Shown piece after piece: positions 1 through 7,315 of a DNA stretch of 12,204 bases. The position numbers and the translations under genes were made by a program. The DNA comes from CAYQTO01 sp964420455 (lineage in GTDB: Bacteria; Sumerlaeota; Sumerlaeia; SLMS01): contig CAYQTO010000112.1 of NCBI GenBank assembly GCA_964420455.1, positions 1 through 12,204 of the forward strand. Direction: 5' to 3'. How positions within the stretch are numbered: position 1 is the first letter of the stretch; each line of letters starts with the position of its first letter. The notes below the pieces were generated by a model. The model saw only the letters and a program-made list of their open reading frames with translations. It was not told the origin of the DNA and ran no database searches.

Positions 1-38
1 GTCCACGAAGGGAAGGGAGACAGCGCCGCCCCGGGTCC

Positions 39-1283
39 TCAAGGCTGCGGCGAAACGAGGATTTCCACGCGGCGGTTCAGGCGGCGACCCGAGGCCGTGC
101 TGTTCTCCGCAATCGGCTCGTGGTAGGAGTGCGACTGGGCAACGATTTTTTCCGAAAGGAGTGAAGGCTGCGCCGCCAGCCACCGCACCACCTCGCTGGC
201 CCGCGCCGCGGCCAGTTCCCAGTTGTCCGGGTATGGCATGTTCCGCACCGGCATGTTGTCCGTGTGTCCAGCGACCACGATTCCGTTGTGGGCGATGGAC
301 TCGAGCGCCGCCTCCGCCTGCTGGAGCGCACGAAGCCCACGATCCGACAGCAGCGTCGTCGCCGGCTGGAAGATCTCGTCACAAAGCAGCACAATCGCCA
401 CCGCTTCCTCACGGACCTCCACGCTCGCGAAGTCCTCGCTGATCGAAGGCGCCATGGCCGCGCGCGCAGCTTGCGCGGCCGTCTCGAGCTGCTCCGGAGT
501 CGGACCCGTGTCCTCGGCCTCCACCTGCTTCTGGCTCATCGCCACGGTCTCCGCCGCTGGCACGTTGCGCTCGAGCGTCGCAATCGTCGTATCCTTCCGC
601 TCCACCAGGTCGTTCAGCAGCCGCACGTCCGTTGTCAGGCTGGCGATCTTCTCGTTCGCCGCGGAAAGTTCCGTCTCGAGCTCCGTCACCTCGCGCTGGT
701 GATTCGCCACTTCCCGCTCGCGGGCCGCGCGCAGTTCCTCCAGTTCCCCGCGCTGTGCCGCCACCTGGCCCTCCAGCGAAGCCACCACCTCGCGCCTCGC
801 TTCCAGGATCCGGTCCTGTTCCGCGGCCTGCTCCTCCAGGTCGAGCATCTCCTGCTCCCTTTCCAGAACCTCCCCCTCCAGCGCCGCGATGCGGTTGCGC
901 AGTCCCTCCGCTTCCTCTTTGTACTCCCGTTCCACCTCGAGGGCCCGCGCCAGCCGCTCGCTCAGCTCGCTCTTCGTCGATTCAAGGCTCGACTGGAGGG
1001 CAACCCGCGAGGCGGCGAGCTGGGACTCGCTTTCATGGAGCCGCTCCTGGAGCTTTGCCAGCAACGCCTCCCGCTCCCCAAGCCGTGCCCGCACCCGCTC
1101 GATCTCCTCCGCCACAACCGTGCGCTCCTCACGGCACGCCTGCAGGTCCTGATGCAACTGCATGATCCGCGCTTCCTTCATCTGCACTTCCGTGCGCAGT
1201 TCCCGCAGCTTGACGGTGAAGCAGCCGGACAGGAGAAGCGGAGCGGCGACGAGCAGGAGCAGCCGGAGCGAACGGGGGAACAT
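39..1283 (-). CDS. OmpA-domain outer-membrane lipoprotein with long coiled coil
   Basis: The 414-residue protein probably tethers the outer membrane to peptidoglycan. The N-terminus is a lipoprotein signal: basic start, hydrophobic run, then lipobox LLSGC with Cys21 as the lipidated residue. The next residue is Phe, not Asp, which fits outer-membrane sorting. Residues about 26-240 are an almost unbroken Glu/Arg/Leu heptad coiled coil, followed by a short linker. Residues about 287-411 form an OmpA/MotB-like peptidoglycan-binding domain, with GHTD at 339-342, the N-W-x-L-A-x-x-R-A stretch ending at Arg361-Ala362, and the RRLNRRVEI strand at 400-408. Asp342 and Arg361 match the pair that binds diaminopimelate in OmpA domains, so binding looks intact. 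It is the last gene of the four-gene minus-strand operon and starts 12 bp after the previous stop, with a strong Shine-Dalgarno. The domain calls are secure; the physiological role is inferred. Confidence 0.88.
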   Translation of the reverse strand: MFPRSLRLLLLVAAPLLLSGCFTVKLRELRTEVQMKEARIMQLHQDLQACREERTVVAEEIERVRARLGEREALLAKLQERLHESESQLAASRVALQSSLESTKSELSERLARALEVEREYKEEAEGLRNRIAALEGEVLEREQEMLDLEEQAAEQDRILEARREVVASLEGQVAAQRGELEELRAAREREVANHQREVTELETELSAANEKIASLTTDVRLLNDLVERKDTTIATLERNVPAAETVAMSQKQVEAEDTGPTPEQLETAAQAARAAMAPSISEDFASVEVREEAVAIVLLCDEIFQPATTLLSDRGLRALQQAEAALESIAHNGIVVAGHTDNMPVRNMPYPDNWELAAARASEVVRWLAAQPSLLSEKIVAQSHSYHEPIAENSTASGRRLNRRVEILVSPQP

Positions 1284-1290
1284 GGGCGGG

Positions 1291-1297
1291 CTTCCTC
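1291..1297 (-). promoter_or_regulatory. Ribosome binding site of the OmpA-domain lipoprotein
   Basis: On the minus strand the sequence reads GAGGAAG, then 7 bases, then the ATG at 1283. The first bases of this site are also part of the TGA stop of the upstream gene (1298-1296), so the terminating ribosome sits on the next start signal. This supports both the chosen start and translational coupling. Confidence 0.7.
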
Positions 1298-2396
1298 ACG
1301 GGGATGGAGTCTTCGAGCGGTAACTCACCCGTTCCAGCCAGTGGAGAAGGCACAAGATCAAGATAATAACGATGGCCTGGACGAGTCCGTGGGCCCAATC
1401 GAGCTGGCGAAGCGCGATCCCCGCCAGCCCCAGCGCCAGCGTCGCCCCGTACAGGAACACCACCGCCTCGGTGCGGTTCATCCCAAGGGCCACCAGCCGA
1501 TGCGAGACATGGTTCGTGTCCCCCACCATCAAGGGCCGCCCGGACTGCCACCGAATCCACATCACCGTCAGCGTGTCGAACAACGGCATCCCCAGCACGA
1601 TGAGCGGAATCAGGATCGGCAACCGCGTGGGCACCCCCTCCTCGTAATAGGTGACCAGAATGCACAAGGCGCCGAGGAGAAAGCCGATGTGCGTGCTGCC
1701 GCTGTCGCCCAGAAAGACCGAAGCCCGCGGAAAGTTGTAGAACCAAAACCCCAGGACCGCCCCACCCAACAGGGCGAAGCACAGAAGCATGTACCACTCG
1801 CCGGCAAGGGCCGCGATTAGTGCCATTACCCCGCACACGATCACCGAGATGCCACTGGTTAGCCCGTTCATGTTATCAAGGAAGTTGAAGCTGTTGGTGA
1901 GAAAGACCAGCCAGAGAATCGTCAGCGGGACGGAAACAATCGGCGGAAGGAAGAGTTTGAGGACGATGCCCGAGGCGATCAGCGGGACGCAGGCGGCGAC
2001 CTGAAGCGCCAGGCGGAGCAACGGCGGCAGGTCGAACCGGTCGTCGAGCACCCCCAGGGCGAAGATCATCGCGGACCCGACAAAGAGCCCCTCCAGTTCC
2101 CCCGTCCGTAGTGCCACATTGCGCCCCAGTTGGCGGACATCCTCCGGGAGGAACTCCAGCGCCGGCACCACCAACCCGGCCAGCAGCACGTTCGCCAGCA
2201 GGCATCCCCAGAAGGCCACGAAGATGCCGATGCCGCCACTGCGGGGGACCGGTTGGCGGTGGTGCTTGCGGTCGAGGTTCGGGCGGTCGATCAGCCCCAG
2301 CCGTGGCGCCGCGTTGCGTGCCCACCGCACGGCCACCGCGCTAACGACCAATGCCTGGACGAAGGCCAGAATCGCGAGGACTGCCCAAGGGCTCAT
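1296..2396 (-). CDS. WecA/MraY-superfamily polyprenyl-phosphate glycosyl-1-phosphate transferase
   Basis: This 366-residue polytopic membrane protein belongs to glycosyltransferase family 4. Such enzymes move a sugar-1-phosphate from a UDP-sugar to undecaprenyl phosphate at the cytoplasmic face and so start O-antigen, teichoic-acid, exopolysaccharide or related glycans. Family signatures are in order: RKHHRQPVPRSGGIGIF at 43-59, the Asp pair DD at 118-119, NFLDNMNG at 171-178 with the catalytic-loop Asp174, FLGDSGS at 228-234, and the cytoplasmic His-rich loop GDTNHVSHRL at 292-301. The His loop resembles WecA-type enzymes more than MraY, and MurNAc-pentapeptide context is absent. The length is normal for the family. 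Its ATG overlaps the stop of the upstream glycosyltransferase gene as ATGA, and only a weak G-rich Shine-Dalgarno is present, which suggests re-initiation. The sugar cannot be read from sequence. Confidence 0.9.
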   Translation of the reverse strand: MSPWAVLAILAFVQALVVSAVAVRWARNAAPRLGLIDRPNLDRKHHRQPVPRSGGIGIFVAFWGCLLANVLLAGLVVPALEFLPEDVRQLGRNVALRTGELEGLFVGSAMIFALGVLDDRFDLPPLLRLALQVAACVPLIASGIVLKLFLPPIVSVPLTILWLVFLTNSFNFLDNMNGLTSGISVIVCGVMALIAALAGEWYMLLCFALLGGAVLGFWFYNFPRASVFLGDSGSTHIGFLLGALCILVTYYEEGVPTRLPILIPLIVLGMPLFDTLTVMWIRWQSGRPLMVGDTNHVSHRLVALGMNRTEAVVFLYGATLALGLAGIALRQLDWAHGLVQAIVIILILCLLHWLERVSYRSKTPSP

Positions 2397-3877
2397 GGGG
2401 CCGCCCCGCGCTCGAGGAGCACCGCCCGCGCGTGCAACCGCTCCACACGCCGCACAACCACCCAGGGCGCCGGCGGGTCCTCGTACAAGGGCTCCAGATC
2501 GTCGGTCTTGTTGTTGTAAATATAGAACCAGATGCGCTCATGGTTGGCCGCCGCCTCCACAAGCATCCCACGGGACGGTTCGAGGGGTTCCTGGCCAAGG
2601 TGCACAAAGGTCCTTCCCTCACGGCCGAGCTCATATTCGAGCGTGTGGAGTTCGTTGCCGTAGAAGGCTGTGGCAGTTGGCTCCATCCGGAGGTCGTCCG
2701 CGAGGAGGTGCGGGCCGTCACCGTCCCTCGTCATCCAACCGACTGTCGGCAGTGTATAGACAAGTGCGAGGACACCCAACGCGGGGAAGCGGACCTCCGG
2801 GCGTGGCTGGCGAAGAGCGCCGGCGAGCGCCGCGCCCCCCATGATCAGCATGGGCGCCAGGAAGGGGGTGTAGTATCGCTCGTGGGCGAGCACCGAGTAC
2901 ACCTCGAAGCCCTGGGCGACGATGAGGATGGTCATGGGGAGAAGCAGCCAGGCGCCGAGAAACAGCAGCAGGGGCGGCGCCGCCGGTTCCTTGGATGGCC
3001 GGAGACCCGGCCAGGCAAGCCAGCCGGCCGCAGCGATCACGGCCAGCGTCAGGTACTTCATGATGCCGCGGTCGAAATAGAACGAGTAGTCGCCAAAGAA
3101 AACACGGGCGATACCGCTCAGGCCGCGGTCCAGGGGGAAGCCGATGGCGAATTCGCCGCGCATGTTCGTCTGCTCCTCCCGGAGGATGGCGAAGGGGAGC
3201 GACATGGCGACCAGGGGCGCAACAAGCGCCACGATGGCCATGATACCCCGGCGGCGATGTGAACGCACCACTGCAGCCGCGGAAAGGAGGAAGCTCCCCA
3301 GAGCCACCGCGAAAAGCGCGTGAAAGGCCATCGAGAGCGCGCCCGCAAGCGCCACCACGAGCGCATAACCCCACCCGCCCCGGGACAGGAGCCGCCAAAG
3401 CGCCCACGCCGCCACGGAAAGAAAGAAGAACGCGAGCGCATAGGGCCGTGCCGTCTGCGCCGCCCAGATGACAAGCTGATGGGCGAGATAGACATAGCAG
3501 GCCAGGTCCCCCACCCAGGATCCGGCAAGGTCCCGTGCCATTGAGCGAAAGAACCAGAACGCCGCGGCGACCGCCATCAGCGACGGCAGCCGCAGTGTCC
3601 AGTTCTCCGCGCCGGTCACGCCAACCCATCCCTGGAGCAGAAGAAAGTACGTCGGCAGGTGGCCATTGCGAAGGCGGTCCTCCACGCTCTCGCGGAGGGG
3701 GAGCTCCGTGTTGGCCCAAGCGGTGTACTCGTCGACAAACAGGCCGCTGGTGCTGGTCAGCAGAAGAAGGAGGAGCCACCCCGTATAGACGCCGGCGAGG
3801 ACGTGGGCGGAGAAAAGCCCTCGAGCCGTGACCGGTTGCCCTTCGCTGGTTGCTGTTGTCGGGCTGGCCTCAGGCAT
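2393..3877 (-). CDS. GT39/ArnT-like integral-membrane glycosyltransferase
   Basis: The 494-residue polytopic protein resembles the dolichyl-phosphate-mannose protein mannosyltransferase/ArnT superfamily (GT-C fold). These enzymes transfer a sugar from a polyprenyl-phosphate carrier to a lipid, glycan or protein on the outer face of the inner membrane. A first helix at about 22-42 leads to the Asp-Glu motif VDEYTAWA (48-55), the usual catalytic acidic loop, followed by RNGHLPTYFLL (70-80). The family-typical QTARPYALAFF lies at 141-151, then repeated hydrophobic helices, and finally a soluble tail from about residue 405. The frame stays open upstream, but that part is a shadow of the preceding gene. 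The ATG at 3877 is preferred because hydrophobic, family-like sequence begins just after it. It overlaps the upstream stop by 8 bp (ATGCCTGA). The acceptor is unknown; the neighbouring WecA-like gene suggests a lipid-linked glycan pathway. Confidence 0.82.
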   Translation of the reverse strand: MPEASPTTATSEGQPVTARGLFSAHVLAGVYTGWLLLLLLTSTSGLFVDEYTAWANTELPLRESVEDRLRNGHLPTYFLLLQGWVGVTGAENWTLRLPSLMAVAAAFWFFRSMARDLAGSWVGDLACYVYLAHQLVIWAAQTARPYALAFFFLSVAAWALWRLLSRGGWGYALVVALAGALSMAFHALFAVALGSFLLSAAAVVRSHRRRGIMAIVALVAPLVAMSLPFAILREEQTNMRGEFAIGFPLDRGLSGIARVFFGDYSFYFDRGIMKYLTLAVIAAAGWLAWPGLRPSKEPAAPPLLLFLGAWLLLPMTILIVAQGFEVYSVLAHERYYTPFLAPMLIMGGAALAGALRQPRPEVRFPALGVLALVYTLPTVGWMTRDGDGPHLLADDLRMEPTATAFYGNELHTLEYELGREGRTFVHLGQEPLEPSRGMLVEAAANHERIWFYIYNNKTDDLEPLYEDPPAPWVVVRRVERLHARAVLLERGAAP

Positions 3878-6800
3878 CCACCGACCTGCTGGGGACGTTT
3901 TGCGCGGCGGCCTCATGGTTCGCGCCCTCCACGTCGAAGCCCACCATCGTGATGTCATCGAACTGCATGTCCGTCCCGCGGAAGGCGCGCACCCGTTCGC
4001 GCAAGGCACGGATGCTGTCCTCGATGGCAAGGCCGCGGGTCTCCTCGAGCGTCCGCAGCATGCGAGCAAGCCCGTACTCCTCGTCTGCCGGGTTGGTGGT
4101 TTCCTCGATCCCATCGGTATAGAGAAGGACCCGGTCGCCAGGCTGGAGCACGAGGAGGGTCTCCTCGTAGCTCATGCCGGGAATGATGCCGATGGCGGGC
4201 CCGCAGAGCGATTCCACAGCGGCGGCCTTGCCGTCGCGAATAAGGATCGGCGCCGGATGCCCCGCACGGATGAAGCGGAACCGCAGGGGGGCGTTCTCGA
4301 TCACCCCGTAGAGAAGGGTGAAGTATTGGTTCGTCTCGAGGTTCATGGGGAAGCGCTCGTTCATGGCGGAGGCGACGTCCGCAGGGGGGCGCCCGCGGGT
4401 CGCCCCGTTGTCCTCGAGGACGAGGACGCCGGAGCCATCCGGCGTGGCAACGAGGGCACGGCTCAGGGCCATGCTCAGCAGCGCCGCGGGGATGCCGTGA
4501 CCGCTCACGTCGAGGATATAGACGCCCACCGTGGCGGGATCCAGCCGGGCAAAGTTGAACATGTCGCCCGCCACTTCCTCGCACGAGTCGAAGAGCCAGC
4601 CGAAACGAATACCGTCTATACGCGGGGCCTCCTTCGGCAGGCGCGAACGCTGGATGCGCGCCGCCACCGCCAGGTCCTCCTTGATGCGCCGGTGCGCTTC
4701 CTCAAGCTGGTGGAAGTACTCCTGCGCCTCGTCCTCCGCCTGCTTGCGCCGGATCGAGGCCGCGATCTGTGTCGACACCACCCCGAGCGCTTGGGCGTCC
4801 GCCTCCGTGTAGGCCTGCCTCGTTGTATAGCTCTGGATGATGACCGCCCCGATCACCTGCTCCTCCACGATCAGGGGCACTCCGAGCCAGTTCTTTGCCG
4901 GCTTGCCAATCAGCTTCGCGTGCCCCTTGCGGTACAGTTCCTCGATCGATTCCTCGTCGAGCAACTGCGCGCGGCCGGTCCGGATCACCAACCCGGTCAG
5001 GCCCTTGCCCATGCGGCGGTCCGGGAGCGCGATCGGCTCGCCCATCTCGTACGCGTAGGGAAACCGGATCAGGTTCGTCTCCGCCTCGTACAGCGCGATG
5101 TAGAAGTTCGTCGTGTCGATGATGGTGCTGAGGGCCTGGTGGAGTTGCGAGAAGAAGTCGAGGAGATCGCGAGAGGTCTGGCCCGCCCGGGAAATCTCGT
5201 AGAGCACCTGCGTCACGCGCTCGGACCGCTTGCGCCCGGTGATGTCCTCGACCGATCCGACGAAGCCGTCAACGGTGCCGGCGCTGTTGAAAGTCGCCGC
5301 CCAGCGCACGTTGACCCAGCGCGTATCGCCCGAGGGATGCAGCACGCGGATTTCCCGCATGGCCCCTCCTGCTGCCGCCTCGTCCCGCGCGAAGATCCAC
5401 TCGGTCCGGAACGTCTCCCGGTCCTCCGGATGGAGGATTTCCATCCACCCGGTCCCGAGGCACTCCTCGCCGCTCCGGCCGCCGATTTCCTCGAACCGCC
5501 GGTTGGCATAGACGCAACCGCCCCTCGCATCCAGCTGGAAGATTCCCACCGGCGAGGAGGCACTCAAGGAGCGGAACCGTTCCTCCCGTTCGCGCAACGC
5601 CTCCTCCGCCTTCTTCCGGTCCGTCACGTCGTGGACGATTGACTCGAAACCGGTCGGCTCGCCGTCCTCCAGAATCAGGGTGGTCTTCTGTTCGACCCAG
5701 CGGGTGTCGCCATGACTCGTGCGGACGGGGAATTCGTTGACCGTCTCCCGGACGCGCTCCACGAGCTGCTCCCGATAGAACTTCCGGAGCCGCTCGCGGT
5801 GGGTCTCCTCCACGAGGTCGGTGAACCGCATTCCCAGCAACTTCTCGGAGGGGTAGCCCGTGAGGCTTTCCCCGGGAGGATTCACATAGGTGAAGCGGCC
5901 GCCCAGATCGGTCGTATAGACAATCTCACCCGCCTCCTCGATCATGCGGCGGTATCGTTGCTCGCTTGCGCGGAGCTGTTCGCGGGCAAGCTCCCTGTCG
6001 ATGGCGTTGGCGATGTGGCCCGCGACGGAGGAAAGCATCCATTCGTCGCGCTCGCTGTAGGCGCGTTCGTCGATCAGGCTGTGGACGGTGAGGACGCCGA
6101 CAATCCTCCCAAGGTCCGCCATCGGAACCCCCATCCAAGCCTGCAGATCGTCTGGCAGGTGCCCGAGGCGGCCTTCGAGGCGCAACGTTTCCAACTCCGC
6201 CCGCCCGAGCCGTTGGGGCCGCCGGGTCTGTATTACCAACCCCACCAGGCTTCCCCCCACCGGGTGCAGGGTCTCGTCCTTTTCCCCGAGGTTGTTCGCC
6301 ACAAACACCTGGCGATATTGCGTCCCGTTCTCCTCCAGGAGGAAGACGGCAAAGTTCGTCAGGTCGAGAAGGCCCGCCAGCGAGTCGTGGACCGCGCGAA
6401 ACAGTTCCGCCAGGCCCGACACCTGGTTGATGGCCTCGGTGACCCGGGTGAGCGACTCTTCGAGCTTCTCACGGCGGATGCGTCGGGTGACGTCGCGCAC
6501 GATCGCTGTATAGACGACCTCGTCCTGCAGCTCAAACTGGCTGATGTCCACCTCGATGGGCACCCGGGTGCCGTCCTTGCGCAGGCCAAGGGTGCTGCAG
6601 GATTGGATGACCACCTCGCCGGCGGTCTCTGCTCCTACCGTCAGGTCGGGCCGGCTGCCCTCCGCGTTAAGGTCCGGCAGGACGGTGATCAGGCTGCGGC
6701 CGACGACTTCCTTCGCGTCGTAGCCGAAAATGCGCTGGGCCGCCTGATTGAAGGCGGTAATGTGCCCCTTCGCGTCGACGACCACGATTCCGTCCGCCGC

Positions 6801-7157
6801 CGTGTCGAGAACCGCGGTGGTCCGTGCCTTCTCCAGAGAGATCTGCAGGGTGCGCCGGGCGACCCGCTCCTCCAGGCGGGCATTCACTTCCAGCAGTTCC
6901 GCCTGGATCCGTCCAAGGAAGTAAAAGACCACCGCACCGACGAATGGTGCCAGGTCCACCAACCAGAGGACGACGCTGTAGTCGTGAATCTCGGCGACGG
7001 ACCGGAGGCTCCACGGAAGTCCGCGAAACTGGATTTCCGCCGCCCAGGCCAGCACCGCCAAAAAGGCACCAAGGAAAAAGCCCGCGCCGACATACACCGC
7101 CACGGTGCGCCGCAGGGCTGCCTTCGGCGTTTCGTCCCCCTCGGGGCTGCTCTTCAT
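3870..7157 (-). CDS. Membrane PAS/GAF sensor with SpoIIE/RsbU-type PP2C phosphatase
   Basis: This 1095-residue signalling protein has two transmembrane segments (about 20-40 and 62-84) and a helical linker. These are followed by PAS (113-227), GAF (233-390), PAS (400-515), PAS (522-642) and GAF (643-805) domains, and a connector with the typical AARIQRSRLP motif (832-841). The C-terminal serine/threonine phosphatase domain (about 850-1076) keeps the metal-binding acidic positions: GD at 864-865, LDVSGHG at 882-888, YTDG at 1013-1016 and FDDIT at 1066-1070. Family members usually dephosphorylate anti-anti-sigma (STAS) proteins in partner-switching pathways. No STAS or anti-sigma kinase gene lies in this window, so the target is unknown. 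Translation could also begin at a TTG at 7229. The ATG at 7157 is preferred because the extra residues look non-coding and a GGAAG lies upstream of it. It heads the four-gene operon. Confidence 0.9.
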   Translation of the reverse strand: MKSSPEGDETPKAALRRTVAVYVGAGFFLGAFLAVLAWAAEIQFRGLPWSLRSVAEIHDYSVVLWLVDLAPFVGAVVFYFLGRIQAELLEVNARLEERVARRTLQISLEKARTTAVLDTAADGIVVVDAKGHITAFNQAAQRIFGYDAKEVVGRSLITVLPDLNAEGSRPDLTVGAETAGEVVIQSCSTLGLRKDGTRVPIEVDISQFELQDEVVYTAIVRDVTRRIRREKLEESLTRVTEAINQVSGLAELFRAVHDSLAGLLDLTNFAVFLLEENGTQYRQVFVANNLGEKDETLHPVGGSLVGLVIQTRRPQRLGRAELETLRLEGRLGHLPDDLQAWMGVPMADLGRIVGVLTVHSLIDERAYSERDEWMLSSVAGHIANAIDRELAREQLRASEQRYRRMIEEAGEIVYTTDLGGRFTYVNPPGESLTGYPSEKLLGMRFTDLVEETHRERLRKFYREQLVERVRETVNEFPVRTSHGDTRWVEQKTTLILEDGEPTGFESIVHDVTDRKKAEEALREREERFRSLSASSPVGIFQLDARGGCVYANRRFEEIGGRSGEECLGTGWMEILHPEDRETFRTEWIFARDEAAAGGAMREIRVLHPSGDTRWVNVRWAATFNSAGTVDGFVGSVEDITGRKRSERVTQVLYEISRAGQTSRDLLDFFSQLHQALSTIIDTTNFYIALYEAETNLIRFPYAYEMGEPIALPDRRMGKGLTGLVIRTGRAQLLDEESIEELYRKGHAKLIGKPAKNWLGVPLIVEEQVIGAVIIQSYTTRQAYTEADAQALGVVSTQIAASIRRKQAEDEAQEYFHQLEEAHRRIKEDLAVAARIQRSRLPKEAPRIDGIRFGWLFDSCEEVAGDMFNFARLDPATVGVYILDVSGHGIPAALLSMALSRALVATPDGSGVLVLEDNGATRGRPPADVASAMNERFPMNLETNQYFTLLYGVIENAPLRFRFIRAGHPAPILIRDGKAAAVESLCGPAIGIIPGMSYEETLLVLQPGDRVLLYTDGIEETTNPADEEYGLARMLRTLEETRGLAIEDSIRALRERVRAFRGTDMQFDDITMVGFDVEGANHEAAAQNVPSRSVDA

Positions 7158-7194
7158 GCTTGCCACGCTTCCGTTACCCGGACACGTCACACTT

Positions 7195-7216
7195 CCCTCC
7201 CATCCTTTTGGGAGGG
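7195..7216. repeat. Inverted repeat in the divergent intergenic region (hairpin or operator)
   Basis: CCCTCCCA at 7195-7202 is perfectly complementary to TGGGAGGG at 7209-7216, with a 6-base TCCTTT loop. It lies 38 bp upstream of the phosphatase ATG and upstream of the divergent MFS gene. Neither strand shows a T-run after the stem, so it is not a terminator. It could be a protein-binding site or a 5'-leader hairpin. Confidence 0.5.
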
Positions 7217-7239
7217 TCAAGACTGGCAAGGGGTTTGTC

Positions 7240-7252
7240 GCACGATTCGTGC
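7240..7252. repeat. 13-bp dyad GCACGATTCGTGC, candidate operator
   Basis: A perfect 6-1-6 dyad (GCACGA, T, TCGTGC) sits near the middle of the 158-bp divergent region between the phosphatase operon and the MFS gene. The spacing and symmetry fit a dimeric regulator site. No regulator is encoded in the window and no second copy was noticed, so this is a candidate only. Confidence 0.4.
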
Positions 7253-7315
7253 TTTACCCCTCGCCACCAGACTCGCTGCCGTCGCGGGTGCGCCAACCCT
7301 CCGGACCCCCACCGC

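Noticed and set aside
264..1820. Very long open frames antisense to real genes (for example 264-1820, 3828-5642, 5712-7736 on the plus strand and 8713-9951 on the minus strand)
   Set aside because: They lie opposite genes with clear family motifs, have low-complexity Arg/Pro/His-rich products, and arise because GC-rich third positions remove stop codons from shadow frames.
3878..4114. Longer N-terminus for the GT39-like protein, starting at 4114
   Set aside because: The extra residues are an out-of-frame shadow of the phosphatase gene with no membrane or family features; the ATG at 3877 fits the overlap and the first helix.
4550..4575. GDMFNF instead of GDYYDF in the phosphatase metal motif, possibly a dead enzyme
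   Set aside because: The metal-binding Asp of the GD pair is kept, and from family knowledge a GD-x-F-N form is common in an established SpoIIE/RsbU-like subfamily. The other three acidic motifs are intact.
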